Positions 8,502 to 16,567 of a DNA stretch of 29,146 nucleotides are shown in pieces; the first letter of the stretch is position 1, and each line of letters opens with the position of its first letter. The stretch comes from an uncultured Clostridia bacterium (GTDB taxonomy: Bacteria; Bacillota; Clostridia; Oscillospirales; Oscillospiraceae). The stretch is from positions 1-29,146 of the forward strand of contig CALDMR010000117.1 in assembly GCA_937915065.1 (NCBI GenBank). Reading direction: 5' to 3'. A model generated the notes under the pieces. That model made no database searches, had not been told where the DNA came from, and was given only the letters and a program-made list of their open reading frames with translations. Position numbers and translations under genes: made by a program.

Positions 8502-9415
8502 GCCGGCGCCTCCCCTGTCATTTTCAGATAGTAATCCTCCAGCGATTCTGCGTGCTTGTGGAAGGAAGCGACGGCCACATCGTGCAGAGCCAGGCGGCGG
8601 AACAGCTCTTCCGGCGGCAGGGAGGTGCTGTAAATACGGATCACGCCGTTTTCCAGCACTTTGAATTCCCGGATCTGCAGCAGCTCTTCCAATACATAGG
8701 CGGCCTTCTGCACATCGGGGGAGATCAGCTCCAGGTAGGACAGGCTCAGCTCGGACAATTCGGCCAGGGAGAGCTCCTTGAGCATATGTCCCTGGTGGAT
8801 GAGGCCGATCAGGTCGGCCGTATGTTCCACCTCGGAAAGCAGGTGGCTTGCCATGAGAACCGTGACGCCCCAATCCCGGCTGAGCATGCGCAGCAGGTCG
8901 CGGATCTGCTTGACGCCCGCCGCATCCAGGCCGTTGGTGGGTTCGTCCAGGAGCAGCAGCTCCGGCCGGGTCAGAATGGCCCGGGCGATGCCAAGGCGCT
9001 GGCGCATGCCCAGGGAATAGCGCTTTACGCTTTTGTCTGCGTCGGCGCGGAGACCCAGCAGTTCCAGGGCCTCGTCAATGTCGCCGGGGTGGTAATAGCC
9101 CATATATTGGCGGTGGATCTCCAGATTTTCCCGGCCGCTGAGATGCTCGTAGAACACGGGGAATTCGATGATGCTGCCCATGCGGCGGAACACATCGCAG
9201 GAGCCCGGCAGCAGGGGCTGGCCAAAGAGCTCGATGGTGCCGGAGGTGGGCTTGAGCAGATTGGTCAGCAGCTTCAGAACCGTGGTTTTTCCGGCGCCAT
9301 TGGGGCCGAGGAAGCCGTAAATCTGTCCCTGGGGCACATGCAGTTCCACATTCTGTAAAACGGCGCGGCTGCCGAAGGATTTGCAGAGCTGGTAGATTTG
9401 AATACAATAAGACAT
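8498..9415 (-). CDS. ABC transporter ATP-binding protein (BcrA/lantibiotic-immunity type)
   Basis: This 305-residue ATPase has Walker A GPNGAGKTT (residues 37-45), the signature YSLGMRQR near 133-140, Walker B LLLLDEPTNGLD (153-164) and the H-loop histidine His191 in MASHLL. A C-terminal extension of about 80 residues fits the DrrA/BcrA class of exporters. The start was put at the ATG at 9415 because AAGGAG is nine bases upstream; an in-frame ATG at 9424 abuts the ribosome site. It is translationally coupled to the permease gene. The pair sits directly downstream of a two-component system, an arrangement common for antimicrobial-peptide resistance modules. A palindrome 57 bp upstream is a candidate regulator site. 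Confidence 0.94.
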   Translation of the reverse strand: MSYCIQIYQLCKSFGSRAVLQNVELHVPQGQIYGFLGPNGAGKTTVLKLLTNLLKPTSGTIELFGQPLLPGSCDVFRRMGSIIEFPVFYEHLSGRENLEIHRQYMGYYHPGDIDEALELLGLRADADKSVKRYSLGMRQRLGIARAILTRPELLLLDEPTNGLDAAGVKQIRDLLRMLSRDWGVTVLMASHLLSEVEHTADLIGLIHQGHMLKELSLAELSELSLSYLELISPDVQKAAYVLEELLQIREFKVLENGVIRIYSTSLPPEELFRRLALHDVAVASFHKHAESLEDYYLKMTGEAPA

Positions 9416-9442
9416 AGGTTCCATCTCCTTTCTCTGGAATCT

Positions 9443-9488
9443 ATGATAACAGGCGGGTTTTGCAAAGTGCTTTCGTAAATCTTACGAA
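9443..9488 (-). promoter_or_regulatory. Candidate response-regulator operator and promoter of the ABC genes
   Basis: A perfect inverted repeat, TTCGTAA-GAT-TTACGAA as read on the minus strand, occupies 9472-9488 and overlaps the kinase stop codon. A TATCAT -10 box lies 23 bp further along (9443-9448), and no recognisable -35 lies at the expected place. The palindrome is therefore centred near -44, the position of an activator site at a promoter that cannot work alone. That the adjacent response regulator binds it is an inference. Confidence 0.5.
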
Positions 9489-10441
9489 TTCCTTTCGCGG
9501 GAAGGAAGTTTCAGCCGCGGCAGCGTCAACGTGAAAACCGTTTCCACGCCGGGCGTGCTGGCGGCCTCCAGTGTTCCGCCCATGCGCTCGGCAAGGGCTT
9601 TGGAGATGGCCAGCCCCAGGCCGCTGCCGCCCAGGGATGGGCTGCGGGAGTCGTCGGCAGTGTAAAGCCGGTCGAAAACGCTGCCCAGGCGCTGGGGTTC
9701 GATCCCCGGGCCGTGATCGGTTACGCGGATGCGCAGAGTTTGCTCCGCCGGATACAGCGCGACGCCCAGATAGCGCCCTTCGCCGCCGTAGCGGATGGCG
9801 TTGGAGATCAGGTTATACAAGATGCGGGCAATGGATGGGCCGTGGCCGTAACCGTATAAATCCTCCTCCGGTATTTCCATGGATACCGTAAAGGCCTGCT
9901 CTGTTAGAATTTCAAAAAAATCCACGGCCGTTTCACGGCACAGTTCGCTGATATTGACCCGCTCTGCCGGAAGATCCGTATCCCCGGATTCGATTTTGGC
10001 CAGGGTGAAGAATTTTTCCACCAGCTCCAGCACCTGCCGTGCTTTGGCGTCGATTTTGGCGATGGCCGCCGGATCTGTCTGGCCCCGCAGCTGCATCATT
10101 TCCGTATAGCCCAGGATCACGGTCAGAGGGGTTTTGATATCGTGGGAGATGTTGGAGAGCATCTGCCGGGCAGACTGCTCTGCGCGGCGGTGTTCTGCGT
10201 CCAGCCGCTGCCTGTCCACCAGGGCCCGGTTGATTTGGCCCAGCAGACCGGGCAGGGCCCGGTTTTCCGTCAGCAGCATCAGCTTTTCGCCGGTGCCTTG
10301 CGTCAGGATCTCGTCCAGCTTTGCGGCCAGGGCAGCGAGCTCCCGGTGCTCTGCGGCGCGGCGGCGCAGCAGCCATAGCACCGCGATGCCCAAGGCGGCG
10401 CAGCCAGCGATCGGCAGCCATAAAAAGATCCCGTCAGTCAT
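9482..10441 (-). CDS. Two-component sensor histidine kinase
   Basis: This 319-residue kinase has one N-terminal transmembrane helix (about residues 6-26) and almost no extracellular domain. A short linker leads to the HisKA phosphoacceptor box SNISHDIKTPL with His100. The HATPase_c domain has the N box NLISNAIRYG, G1 DHGPGI, the F-box-like VFDRLYTADD and G2 GGSGLGLAIS. With so little exposed sequence, it may sense within the membrane or through the partner ABC transporter, as intramembrane-sensing kinases do. The start was placed at the ATG at 10441, which overlaps the response-regulator gene by 8 bp and has a G-rich ribosome site. An upstream in-frame extension lies entirely inside the regulator gene. 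Confidence 0.93.
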   Translation of the reverse strand: MTDGIFLWLPIAGCAALGIAVLWLLRRRAAEHRELAALAAKLDEILTQGTGEKLMLLTENRALPGLLGQINRALVDRQRLDAEHRRAEQSARQMLSNISHDIKTPLTVILGYTEMMQLRGQTDPAAIAKIDAKARQVLELVEKFFTLAKIESGDTDLPAERVNISELCRETAVDFFEILTEQAFTVSMEIPEEDLYGYGHGPSIARILYNLISNAIRYGGEGRYLGVALYPAEQTLRIRVTDHGPGIEPQRLGSVFDRLYTADDSRSPSLGGSGLGLAISKALAERMGGTLEAASTPGVETVFTLTLPRLKLPSRERNS

Positions 10442-11132
10442 GGCTGCCCCCCAGCTTGTAGCCGATCCCCCAGACGGTGAGGATATACACAGGCTTTCTG
10501 GGGTCATCCTCAATTTTGCTGCGCAGGCGGCTGATGTGAACGTTTACGGCGTTTTCGTCGCCGAGATAGGCGTCGTCCCACACTGCGGCATACAGCTGCG
10601 CTTTGGTGTATACCTGGTTCGGGTGGGCCAGCAGCAGGCGGAGGATTTCGTATTCTTTGGCGGTCAGCTCCAGGGGCACGCCGGCCTTTGTAACGCTGTG
10701 GGCGGCGCAGTCCATGACCAGGGGGCCGGCAGACAGCACGGCCGGCGGTGCGTCCGGGGCCTTGGTATAAACTGTGGAGCGGCGAATGCTGGCCTTGATA
10801 CGGGCCAGCACCTGGCTGACGGAAAAGGGCTTGGTGATGTAATCATCGGCCCCGATGCCCAGACCCAGCGTGATGTCCGAGTCGCTGTCCCTGGCCGACA
10901 GGATCAGCACCGGAACGGTGCTGCCGCTGCTGCGGATGGTGCGCAGCACTTCTGTGCCGCTGCGCTTGGGCAGCATCAGATCCAGCAGCACCAGGTCGAA
11001 GGATTCCTCCGCAAACCGGGCGCAGGCTGTTTCGCCGTCTGCCGCTGTAATGATGGTATATCCCTCGCTTTCCAGGAAATCCTGCAGCATCTGCCGGATT
11101 TCCGGATCGTCTTCAATCACCAGTAGTTTCAT
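10434..11132 (-). CDS. OmpR/PhoB-family response regulator
   Basis: This 232-residue regulator has a receiver domain with the acidic pair Glu7/Asp8/Asp9, phosphoacceptor Asp51 in LLDLMLP and the conserved Lys in TKPF near residue 102. A winged-helix DNA-binding domain (about 130-230) ends in ILTVWGIGYKL, the signature of OmpR-type regulators. The ATG at 11132 follows a GAGGGAGA ribosome site; the longer open frame upstream crosses the promoter and was rejected. It is the first gene of the four-gene unit regulator-kinase-ATPase-permease. It probably activates the ABC genes through the palindrome at 9472-9488 when phosphorylated by the adjacent kinase. Confidence 0.95.
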   Translation of the reverse strand: MKLLVIEDDPEIRQMLQDFLESEGYTIITAADGETACARFAEESFDLVLLDLMLPKRSGTEVLRTIRSSGSTVPVLILSARDSDSDITLGLGIGADDYITKPFSVSQVLARIKASIRRSTVYTKAPDAPPAVLSAGPLVMDCAAHSVTKAGVPLELTAKEYEILRLLLAHPNQVYTKAQLYAAVWDDAYLGDENAVNVHISRLRSKIEDDPRKPVYILTVWGIGYKLGGSHD

Positions 11133-11184
11133 AGGCGTCTCCCTCTTCTTTGAAATGGGTGCGCGGGTGCAGAGCGTTTTACAT

Positions 11185-11213
11185 AGCATACCCTTTTTTG
11201 CGGTGGAGCGCAA
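11185..11213 (-). promoter_or_regulatory. Putative promoter of the response regulator-kinase operon
   Basis: On the minus strand TTGCGC and TATGCT are separated by 17 bp, and the predicted start is about 45 bases from the regulator ATG. The -35 matches the consensus in only three positions, so it may be moderate in strength. Confidence 0.5.
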
Positions 11214-11274
11214 GGGGCTGCCGGGCAGCTCCAAAAAGGCTCCGCAGCCGAAACCTGGCCGCAGTTTTAGCGGC

Positions 11275-11294
11275 GGGAGGGGGAGGGATGGGGG
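11275..11294 (+). promoter_or_regulatory. G-quadruplex-like tract in the divergent intergenic region
   Basis: Four runs of three to five G residues are separated by loops of one, one and two bases (GGGAGGGGGAGGGATGGGGG). This meets the usual G-quadruplex pattern with very short loops. It lies 99 bp upstream of the GNAT gene and about 60 bp upstream of the response-regulator promoter. The rest of the 261 bp gap shows no other clear signal for the plus strand; a TAGAAT box near 11361 lacks a good -35. Confidence 0.45.
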
Positions 11295-11393
11295 CGGAGT
11301 TCACGGAATGTTATTGATTTGTTCATGTTTACTGCCTTTTTTTCTTTCGGGATTCCGGGTAGAATCACTTGCTGAAGGAGGCGGCATACTGCT

Positions 11394-12056
11394 ATGATCG
11401 TTTATCGTGAGGCAACCCCGAAAGACTATGACCGCATTGCCCAATTATCGGCGCAGTCTTTTGAAAACTATCCGTATTTTGATTGCGTTTTTCGCGATGC
11501 ATTCAAAAATGACGGCGCTTACAATGCCTATATGGAAAAGCTGCACCGCGTCAATATCAAGGCAAACAGCAAGCAGAACAAGTGCTTTGTGGGCGAAAAA
11601 GACCGGGAAATCGTTTCTGCGGCGCTGATCCAGGACCCGGCGAAAAAGAAGGCCGATGTGGAGGATTATGTGAAAGCCGGCGGGTTGAGCCTGGTCTTTC
11701 CGGTGGGGCTTTCCAAGATCCTGAACTTTTTTCATTTTTCTGAGGATGCGCGGGCAGACTGCGACCGGAAACATCCGTCCGCCTGGTATCTGGAAGTTTT
11801 GGCTGTGGATGACTCCGTGAAGGGCTGCGGCCTGGGCAGCGGCATGCTGCAGGACTGCCTCATTCCCTACATTCAAAAACAGGGGGGCCAGGAGCTCACG
11901 CTGATCACCAATACGGAGGACAACTGCAAATTTTACGCAAAAAATGGCTTCTGGGAGTTTTCCGAGCGCACGCTGGAGCAAAACGGCCAGGCCATTGGGA
12001 ACTGGAGCTTCTGCTTGGCCCTTCAGGAACAGGGGGAGGCCCAGGCCGCGGTGTGA
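11394..12056 (+). CDS. GNAT-family N-acetyltransferase
   Basis: This 220-residue protein fits the GCN5-related N-acetyltransferase fold. The acetyl-CoA-binding motif A appears as LEVLAVDDSVKGCGLGSGML (about residues 132-151), and the last strand/helix region is NTEDNCKFYAKNGFWEF, where Tyr is the usual general acid position. No signal peptide or membrane segment is seen. The ATG follows GAAGGAGG at slightly long spacing. It is a single-gene unit, divergent from the two-component operon and convergent with groEL. The substrate cannot be deduced. The internal region (residues 60-125) is longer than in minimal GNATs. Confidence 0.88.
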   Translation: MIVYREATPKDYDRIAQLSAQSFENYPYFDCVFRDAFKNDGAYNAYMEKLHRVNIKANSKQNKCFVGEKDREIVSAALIQDPAKKKADVEDYVKAGGLSLVFPVGLSKILNFFHFSEDARADCDRKHPSAWYLEVLAVDDSVKGCGLGSGMLQDCLIPYIQKQGGQELTLITNTEDNCKFYAKNGFWEFSERTLEQNGQAIGNWSFCLALQEQGEAQAAV

Positions 12057-12104
12057 GCCCCGGCCCAGACGAAGCGCCCCGTTCCGCATAGACCGGATGG
12101 CATG

Positions 12105-12146
12105 AAAAAGCCCGCTGCTTACTTTGGTAAGCAGCGGGCTTAAATT
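12105..12146 (-). terminator. Shared terminator between the GNAT gene and groEL
   Basis: The perfect 15-bp inverted repeat AAGCCCGCTGCTTAC / GTAAGCAGCGGGCTT has a four-base loop. On the minus strand it is followed by TTTTTC and should stop groEL transcripts. On the plus strand the tail is TTAAATTT, so it may also end the GNAT transcript. A second smaller stem (GCCGCT / AGCGGC around 12180-12202) lies nearer the groEL stop. No gene is seen in this 179 bp gap. Confidence 0.88.
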
Positions 12147-12235
12147 TAGGCTGGGGGCTGAAAACGGGGATAAACCCTTGCCGCTCGGTTTTTTCAGCGG
12201 CGGGGATCCGGCGTTTTCATGCCTTGGGGCGTTTC

Positions 12236-13876
12236 TTAGTACATGCCGCCCATGCCGCCCATGTCGGGGGCTGCGGGGGCTGCTGCGGGAGGCTCGAGCT
12301 TGTCGGCCACGACAGCCTCGGTGGTCAGCACCATGGAGGAGACGGAAGCGGCGTTCTGCAGAGCGCTGCGGGTGACCTTGACGGGATCGACGATACCGGC
12401 CTCGATCATGTCGCAGTACACTTCGTTGTAGGCGTCGAAGCCGTAGGTGTTCTGCTCCTTCACGTGGGTCTTTACGTTTTCCAGAATCACGGAGCCGTCC
12501 AGGCCGGCGTTGGCTGCGATCTGCTTGATGGGAGCTTCCAGAGCCTTGGCTACGATCTTCATGCCGGTCTTTTCATCGCCGTCTGCGTTGCTCATCAGGG
12601 CTTCCACAGCGGGGATAGCGTCGGCAAAGATGGTGCCGCCGCCGGGGACGATGCCCTCTTCCACGGCTGCGCGGGTGGCGTTCAGGGCGTCCTCGATGCG
12701 CAGCTTCTTTTCCTTCATTTCGGTTTCGGTGGCTGCGCCGACCTTGATCACGGCCACGCCGCCGGCCAGCTTGGCCAGGCGTTCCTGCAGCTTTTCCTTG
12801 TCGTAATCGGAAGTGGTGGTTTCGATCTGGGCGCGGATCTGCTTCACGCGGGCGTCGATGGCAGCCTTGTCGCCGTCGCCGCCGACGATGATGGTGTTTT
12901 CCTTATCCACCTTCACCTGGCGGGCATGGCCCAGCAGTTCGATGGAAGCGTCCTTCAGCTCGTAGCCCACATCGGCGGAGATGACGGTGCCGCCGGTCAG
13001 GGTGGCGATATCCTGCAGCATCTCCTTGCGGCGGTCGCCGAAGCCGGGAGCCTTCACAGCCACCACATTCAGGGTGCCGCGCAGGCGGTTGACGATCAGG
13101 GTGGACAGGGCCTCGCCCTCGATGTCCTCGGCGATGATGACCAGCTTGCGGCCGCTCTTCATGATGCTCTCCAGCAGGGGCACCAGATCCTGGATCACGC
13201 TGATCTTCTGGTCGGTGATCATGATGAAGGCGTCGTCCATGACGGCTTCCATCTTGTCGGTATCGGTGACCATGTAGGGGGTCACATAGCCGCGGTCGAA
13301 CATCATGCCTTCCACGATCTCGCTGTAAGTTTCGGCGGTCTTGGACTCTTCCACGGTGATCACGCCGTCGTTGCTGACCTTTTCCATGGCCTCAGCGATC
13401 AGCTTGCCGATGGTTTCGTCGCCGGAGGAAACGGTGCCCACGCGGGCGATATCATCGGTGCCGGAAACCTTCTTGGCGGCGGCCTTCATGGCCTCCACAG
13501 CGGCGTCCACAGCCTTGGCCATGCCCTTGCGCATCACAATGGGATTGGCGCCGGCGGCCAGGTTGCGCTGACCCTCGTGGATCATGGCCTGGGCCAGCAG
13601 GGTGGCGGTGGTGGTGCCGTCGCCGGCCACATCGTTGGTCTTGGTGGAAACCTCGCGGACCAGGGCTGCGCCCATGTTTTCAAAGGGATCGTCCAGTTCG
13701 ATCTCCTTGGCGATGGTCACGCCGTCGTTGGTGATCAGGGGGGAGCCGTACTTGCGCTCCAGCACCACGTTGCGGCCCTTGGGGCCCAGGGTGACCTTTA
13801 CGGTATCGGCCAGCTTGTCAACGCCGGTCTCCAAAGCCTTGCGGGCTTCATCATTGCTCTTGAGAATCTTTGCCAT
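12236..13876 (-). CDS. groL: Chaperonin GroEL (Hsp60)
   Basis: GroEL forms the 14-subunit chamber that folds proteins in an ATP-dependent cycle with GroES. The 546-residue product is full length. It begins MAKILKSNDEARKAL, has the ATP-binding segments VTLGPKGRNV and GDGTTTATLLA near residues 30 and 86, the conserved VVEEGIVPGGG-like region (AAVEEGIVPGGG) near 405, and the Gly-Met-rich C-terminal tail GGMGGMY. GGAGG lies at normal distance before the ATG. It follows groES by 31 bp and is controlled with it by the CIRCE element upstream. Only one copy is seen in the window. Confidence 0.99.
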   Translation of the reverse strand: MAKILKSNDEARKALETGVDKLADTVKVTLGPKGRNVVLERKYGSPLITNDGVTIAKEIELDDPFENMGAALVREVSTKTNDVAGDGTTTATLLAQAMIHEGQRNLAAGANPIVMRKGMAKAVDAAVEAMKAAAKKVSGTDDIARVGTVSSGDETIGKLIAEAMEKVSNDGVITVEESKTAETYSEIVEGMMFDRGYVTPYMVTDTDKMEAVMDDAFIMITDQKISVIQDLVPLLESIMKSGRKLVIIAEDIEGEALSTLIVNRLRGTLNVVAVKAPGFGDRRKEMLQDIATLTGGTVISADVGYELKDASIELLGHARQVKVDKENTIIVGGDGDKAAIDARVKQIRAQIETTTSDYDKEKLQERLAKLAGGVAVIKVGAATETEMKEKKLRIEDALNATRAAVEEGIVPGGGTIFADAIPAVEALMSNADGDEKTGMKIVAKALEAPIKQIAANAGLDGSVILENVKTHVKEQNTYGFDAYNEVYCDMIEAGIVDPVKVTRSALQNAASVSSMVLTTEAVVADKLEPPAAAPAAPDMGGMGGMY

Positions 13877-13907
13877 AATACTCTACCTCCTATATTGATA
13901 GCGGATC

Positions 13908-14192
13908 TTATTCAACAATGGCGAGAATATCGCTCTGGCGGACGATGGTGTATTCCACGCCGTCCATCTTCACTTCGGTGCCGGAATACTTGCTGGTGAT
14001 GACCTTATCGCCCACCTTGACGGTCATTTTAACTTCGTTGCCGTCCACCATGCCGCCGGGGCCCACGGATACGACTTCGGCCACGCTGGGCTTTTCCTTT
14101 GCGTTGCCGGTCAGGATCAGGCCGCCCTTGGTGGTTTCCTCCACCTCGACCATTTTCAAAACAACACGGTCTGCCAACGGATTCAGTTTCAT
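13908..14192 (-). CDS. groES: Co-chaperonin GroES (Hsp10)
   Basis: The 94-residue product is the lid of the GroEL chamber. It starts MKLNPLADRVVLKMVE, has the mobile-loop region ETTKGGLILTGNAKEKP (about residues 18-34) that docks on GroEL, and ends with the usual QSDILAIVE. Length and motifs are typical. GGAGG precedes the ATG at normal spacing. It is the first gene of the groES-groEL operon and is preceded by a strong promoter overlapped by a CIRCE operator, so HrcA repression and heat induction are expected. Confidence 0.98.
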   Translation of the reverse strand: MKLNPLADRVVLKMVEVEETTKGGLILTGNAKEKPSVAEVVSVGPGGMVDGNEVKMTVKVGDKVITSKYSGTEVKMDGVEYTIVRQSDILAIVE

Positions 14193-14264
14193 TTGAAATG
14201 CCTCCTAAAAAAATATACTGTATCATTGTGGATTACAAATTCAATGCACCGCCATAAAAGGTGG

Positions 14265-14307
14265 TACCAGCGTTAGCACTCAAACAATCTGAGTGCTAAC
14301 GCTGGTA
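14265..14307 (-). promoter_or_regulatory. Extended CIRCE operator (HrcA-binding site)
   Basis: The exact consensus TTAGCACTC-N9-GAGTGCTAA occupies 14273-14299. The pairing continues for eight more bases on each side, giving 17-bp perfect arms from TACCAGCG to CGCTGGTA. It lies just downstream of the -10 box, over the transcription start and early leader of groES. HrcA binding here represses groESL. The leader RNA would also form a very stable hairpin. Confidence 0.97.
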
Positions 14308-14309
14308 TT

Positions 14310-14338
14310 ATCATAAATCAATCTTCTTATTTATGCAA
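14310..14338 (-). promoter_or_regulatory. groESL promoter
   Basis: On the minus strand TTGCAT and TATGAT are separated by 17 bp, and the CIRCE element begins three bases after the -10. An alternative -10 (GATAAT) overlaps it. The leader to groES would be about 110 bases. Confidence 0.7.
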
Positions 14339-14435
14339 GAGAAATATGGGGAAAAATATCCTATATTTCAGAAATAATCTTTGTGCAGTTTGACATACTT
14401 TGACCATATGCCCTGCGGACCTTGGACACGGGCCC

Positions 14436-15371
14436 TCATTTGTCCATCCGCTTGCGGGCGGTGCGGTTGCAGGAAGCGCCCGCGGGGGCGAAAAAGTGCA
14501 GCTTTTCGGGGCACAGGGAGATCACCGCCTCGGTCACATGGGAGATCTCGCCGTCCAGGCTGACGGCCATGGGCTCCCGGAACTGCAGGCGCATATGGTT
14601 GGCCTGAACCCGGCGGGCCACATCGGGAAAGCGCCAGGCCTCGCCCCGCATATAGTGGCCGGCCATGCGCAGGAAGGCGCCGTGGCTGACCCGGCGGACG
14701 ATCAGTGCGTCCAGCCGCCCGTCGTCCAGGCGGGCGTCGGCAATGGGCATAACGCCGCCGCCGTAGTACCGGCCGTTGCACACGCACACCATGGTATAAT
14801 CGCCGATGGTGGTGCACCCGTCGCAGGTGATGGTCATGCGGTTGGAGATCTGCTTGAAAAAGTTGATGCCGGCGGAGGCCAGATAGGCGCCCGCGCCGGT
14901 GACCGCGGGATACTTGCTGTATTTATGTACGTCGTCGGCCACCCGGGCGTCCAGGCCGGCGCAGACGATGGTGGCGGCCACCCGGCCGTTGCATTCGATC
15001 AGATCCAGGTCGTGGCCGGGGGCGTCCCACAGCTGCTCCAGATCCAGGAAGCGGGCGCTGTCCTCGCCGAAGTTTTTCATAAAGTCGTTGCCGGTGCCCA
15101 CGGGCACCACGGTGACTTCCAGATGCTCCGCGCCCCGGGCGCCGTTGATCACTTCGTTGAAGGTGCCGTCGCCGCCGCAGGCATAAATGCGCACAGCCTC
15201 GCCGCTGTCCGCGGCCCGGCGAGCGGCGTGCTCCGCATCGCCCTGGCGGGCGGTCAGCACGATCTCACACCGGATCCCGTGCCGGCGGCGCAGGGCTTCG
15301 ATTTGTTCCATCAGGCGGGCGGAGGCGTTTTTCTTGCCGGCCCGCGGGTTGATGATAAAAAGGTGTTTCAT
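14436..15371 (-). CDS. Diacylglycerol kinase/YegS-type lipid kinase
   Basis: This 311-residue protein has the fold signatures of the diacylglycerol kinase catalytic family: an opening INPRAGK, the nucleotide-binding GGDGTFNEV (residues 66-74) and PVGTGNDF (90-97), and a late SLDGE segment. Family members phosphorylate diacylglycerol or related lipids and recycle head-group-free lipid into phosphatidic acid. There are no transmembrane helices, so it would act at the membrane surface. GGGGGAG precedes the ATG. It starts 28 bp after the methyltransferase stop and is probably cotranscribed with it. No clear terminator is seen in the 100 bp between its stop and the groESL promoter. The exact substrate is uncertain. 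Confidence 0.9.
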   Translation of the reverse strand: MKHLFIINPRAGKKNASARLMEQIEALRRRHGIRCEIVLTARQGDAEHAARRAADSGEAVRIYACGGDGTFNEVINGARGAEHLEVTVVPVGTGNDFMKNFGEDSARFLDLEQLWDAPGHDLDLIECNGRVAATIVCAGLDARVADDVHKYSKYPAVTGAGAYLASAGINFFKQISNRMTITCDGCTTIGDYTMVCVCNGRYYGGGVMPIADARLDDGRLDALIVRRVSHGAFLRMAGHYMRGEAWRFPDVARRVQANHMRLQFREPMAVSLDGEISHVTEAVISLCPEKLHFFAPAGASCNRTARKRMDK

Positions 15372-15399
15372 GGGAATGGCTCCCCCTTATCTGCCGCTG

Positions 15400-16527
15400 T
15401 CAGCGGAAATACATAAACAGGTCGCATTTGATCATGCCGTTGTACAGCTTGCGCTTTTTGGCGGCCAGGCTGCCGTAGCACTGTTCAAACTCGGGATGGG
15501 AGGACAGGAGGTACACCCGCCACTTTTCCGGCAGCCGGGCGGCGGCCTGGCCAAAGGCGCGGTACAGCTGCCCGGCGCTTTCCTGCTCCATCAGGCGCTC
15601 GCCGTAGGGCGGGTTGGTCACCAGCTGGCCATAGGTGCTGTCCCGGTGGAAGTGGGTGGCGTCGGCCACTTCAAAGCGGACGCAGTCCTCCACGCCGGCC
15701 TTCTCCGCGTTGCTTTTGGCAATGGCCACGGCCTTGGGGTCGATGTCGCCGCCCCAAATGTCGTAATTGCCGTCGTATTCCCGGTCCATGGCTTCGTCGG
15801 CGGCGTCCAGCCAGCTTTCGGAGCGGACACAGTTCCACTTCTGGGCGTCGAAGCTGCGATCCAGGCCGGGGGCCCGGTTTTTGGCGATGAGGGCCGCTTC
15901 GATGGCGATGGTGCCGCTGCCGCAGAAGGGGTCGCAGAAGGGGTCTTTGCCCCGGTAGCGGGACAGGGTCACCATGGCGGCGGCCAAAGTTTCCCGCAGG
16001 GGGGCCTTCACGCCCACGGCGCGGTAGCCCCGCTTGTGGAGGCCGGGGCCGGAGGTGTCCAGGAACAGGGCGGCCCGGTCGTGCATAATGGCGAACTGCA
16101 CCTGGTGCTTGGCCCCCGTTTCCGGCAGCTGCTCCAGGCCGTATTTCCCGCCCAGGCGGGCGGCGATGGCTTTTTTGATGATCTTCTGGCAGTCGGGCAC
16201 GGAGTGGAGGGCGCTGTCCAGGCTGTAGCCCTTCACGGGGAAGGCGCCGGTTCGATCCACCCAGTTTTCCCAGGGCAGGGCCCGGGTGTTTTCAAACAGG
16301 GCGTCAAAGGATGTGGCGGTGAACACGCCCAGAACGATGAGCACCCGTTCGCCGCAGCGCAGGTTCAGGTTCAGCCGGGCGATATCGGCCGCTGTGCCTT
16401 CGCAGAGGACGTGGCCGTTTTCCACCCGGATGTTGTGCATATGCAGGCGGCGCAGCTCGTCGCCCACCAATCCCTCCAGGCCAAACAGGCAGGGGATATA
16501 AAATGTGATCGGTGTGATGAGGGTCAT
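15400..16527 (-). CDS. THUMP-domain class I SAM-dependent RNA methyltransferase (RlmL/YpsC-like)
   Basis: The 375-residue protein has an N-terminal THUMP-like RNA-binding region (residues 40-155) with the RGYR motif near 166-169. A Rossmann methyltransferase follows, with motif I DPFCGSGTIAIEAA (199-212), DIDPKAV (261-267) and the catalytic motif IV NPPYGERL (305-312) typical of N6-adenine or N2-guanine methylation. Relatives such as the RlmL N-terminal half and B. subtilis YpsC modify 23S rRNA. The ATG at 16527 is the only plausible start; GATGGGAG directly touches it, so initiation may be inefficient. No in-frame alternative exists just upstream. It leads an operon with the lipid kinase gene. 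Confidence 0.9.
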   Translation of the reverse strand: MTLITPITFYIPCLFGLEGLVGDELRRLHMHNIRVENGHVLCEGTAADIARLNLNLRCGERVLIVLGVFTATSFDALFENTRALPWENWVDRTGAFPVKGYSLDSALHSVPDCQKIIKKAIAARLGGKYGLEQLPETGAKHQVQFAIMHDRAALFLDTSGPGLHKRGYRAVGVKAPLRETLAAAMVTLSRYRGKDPFCDPFCGSGTIAIEAALIAKNRAPGLDRSFDAQKWNCVRSESWLDAADEAMDREYDGNYDIWGGDIDPKAVAIAKSNAEKAGVEDCVRFEVADATHFHRDSTYGQLVTNPPYGERLMEQESAGQLYRAFGQAAARLPEKWRVYLLSSHPEFEQCYGSLAAKKRKLYNGMIKCDLFMYFR

Positions 16528-16567
16528 CTCCCATCTTTTTGAATTTTGTCGATTTCCTGTGCTTTTC

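Noticed and set aside
12224..13999. 591-codon plus-strand open frame opposite groEL
   Set aside because: Its His/Gly/Asp-rich translation mirrors groEL codon bias; groEL is certain on the other strand.
14391..14396. Perfect TTGACA on the plus strand near the dagK stop
   Set aside because: No -10 box lies 16-18 bp downstream and no plus-strand gene follows.
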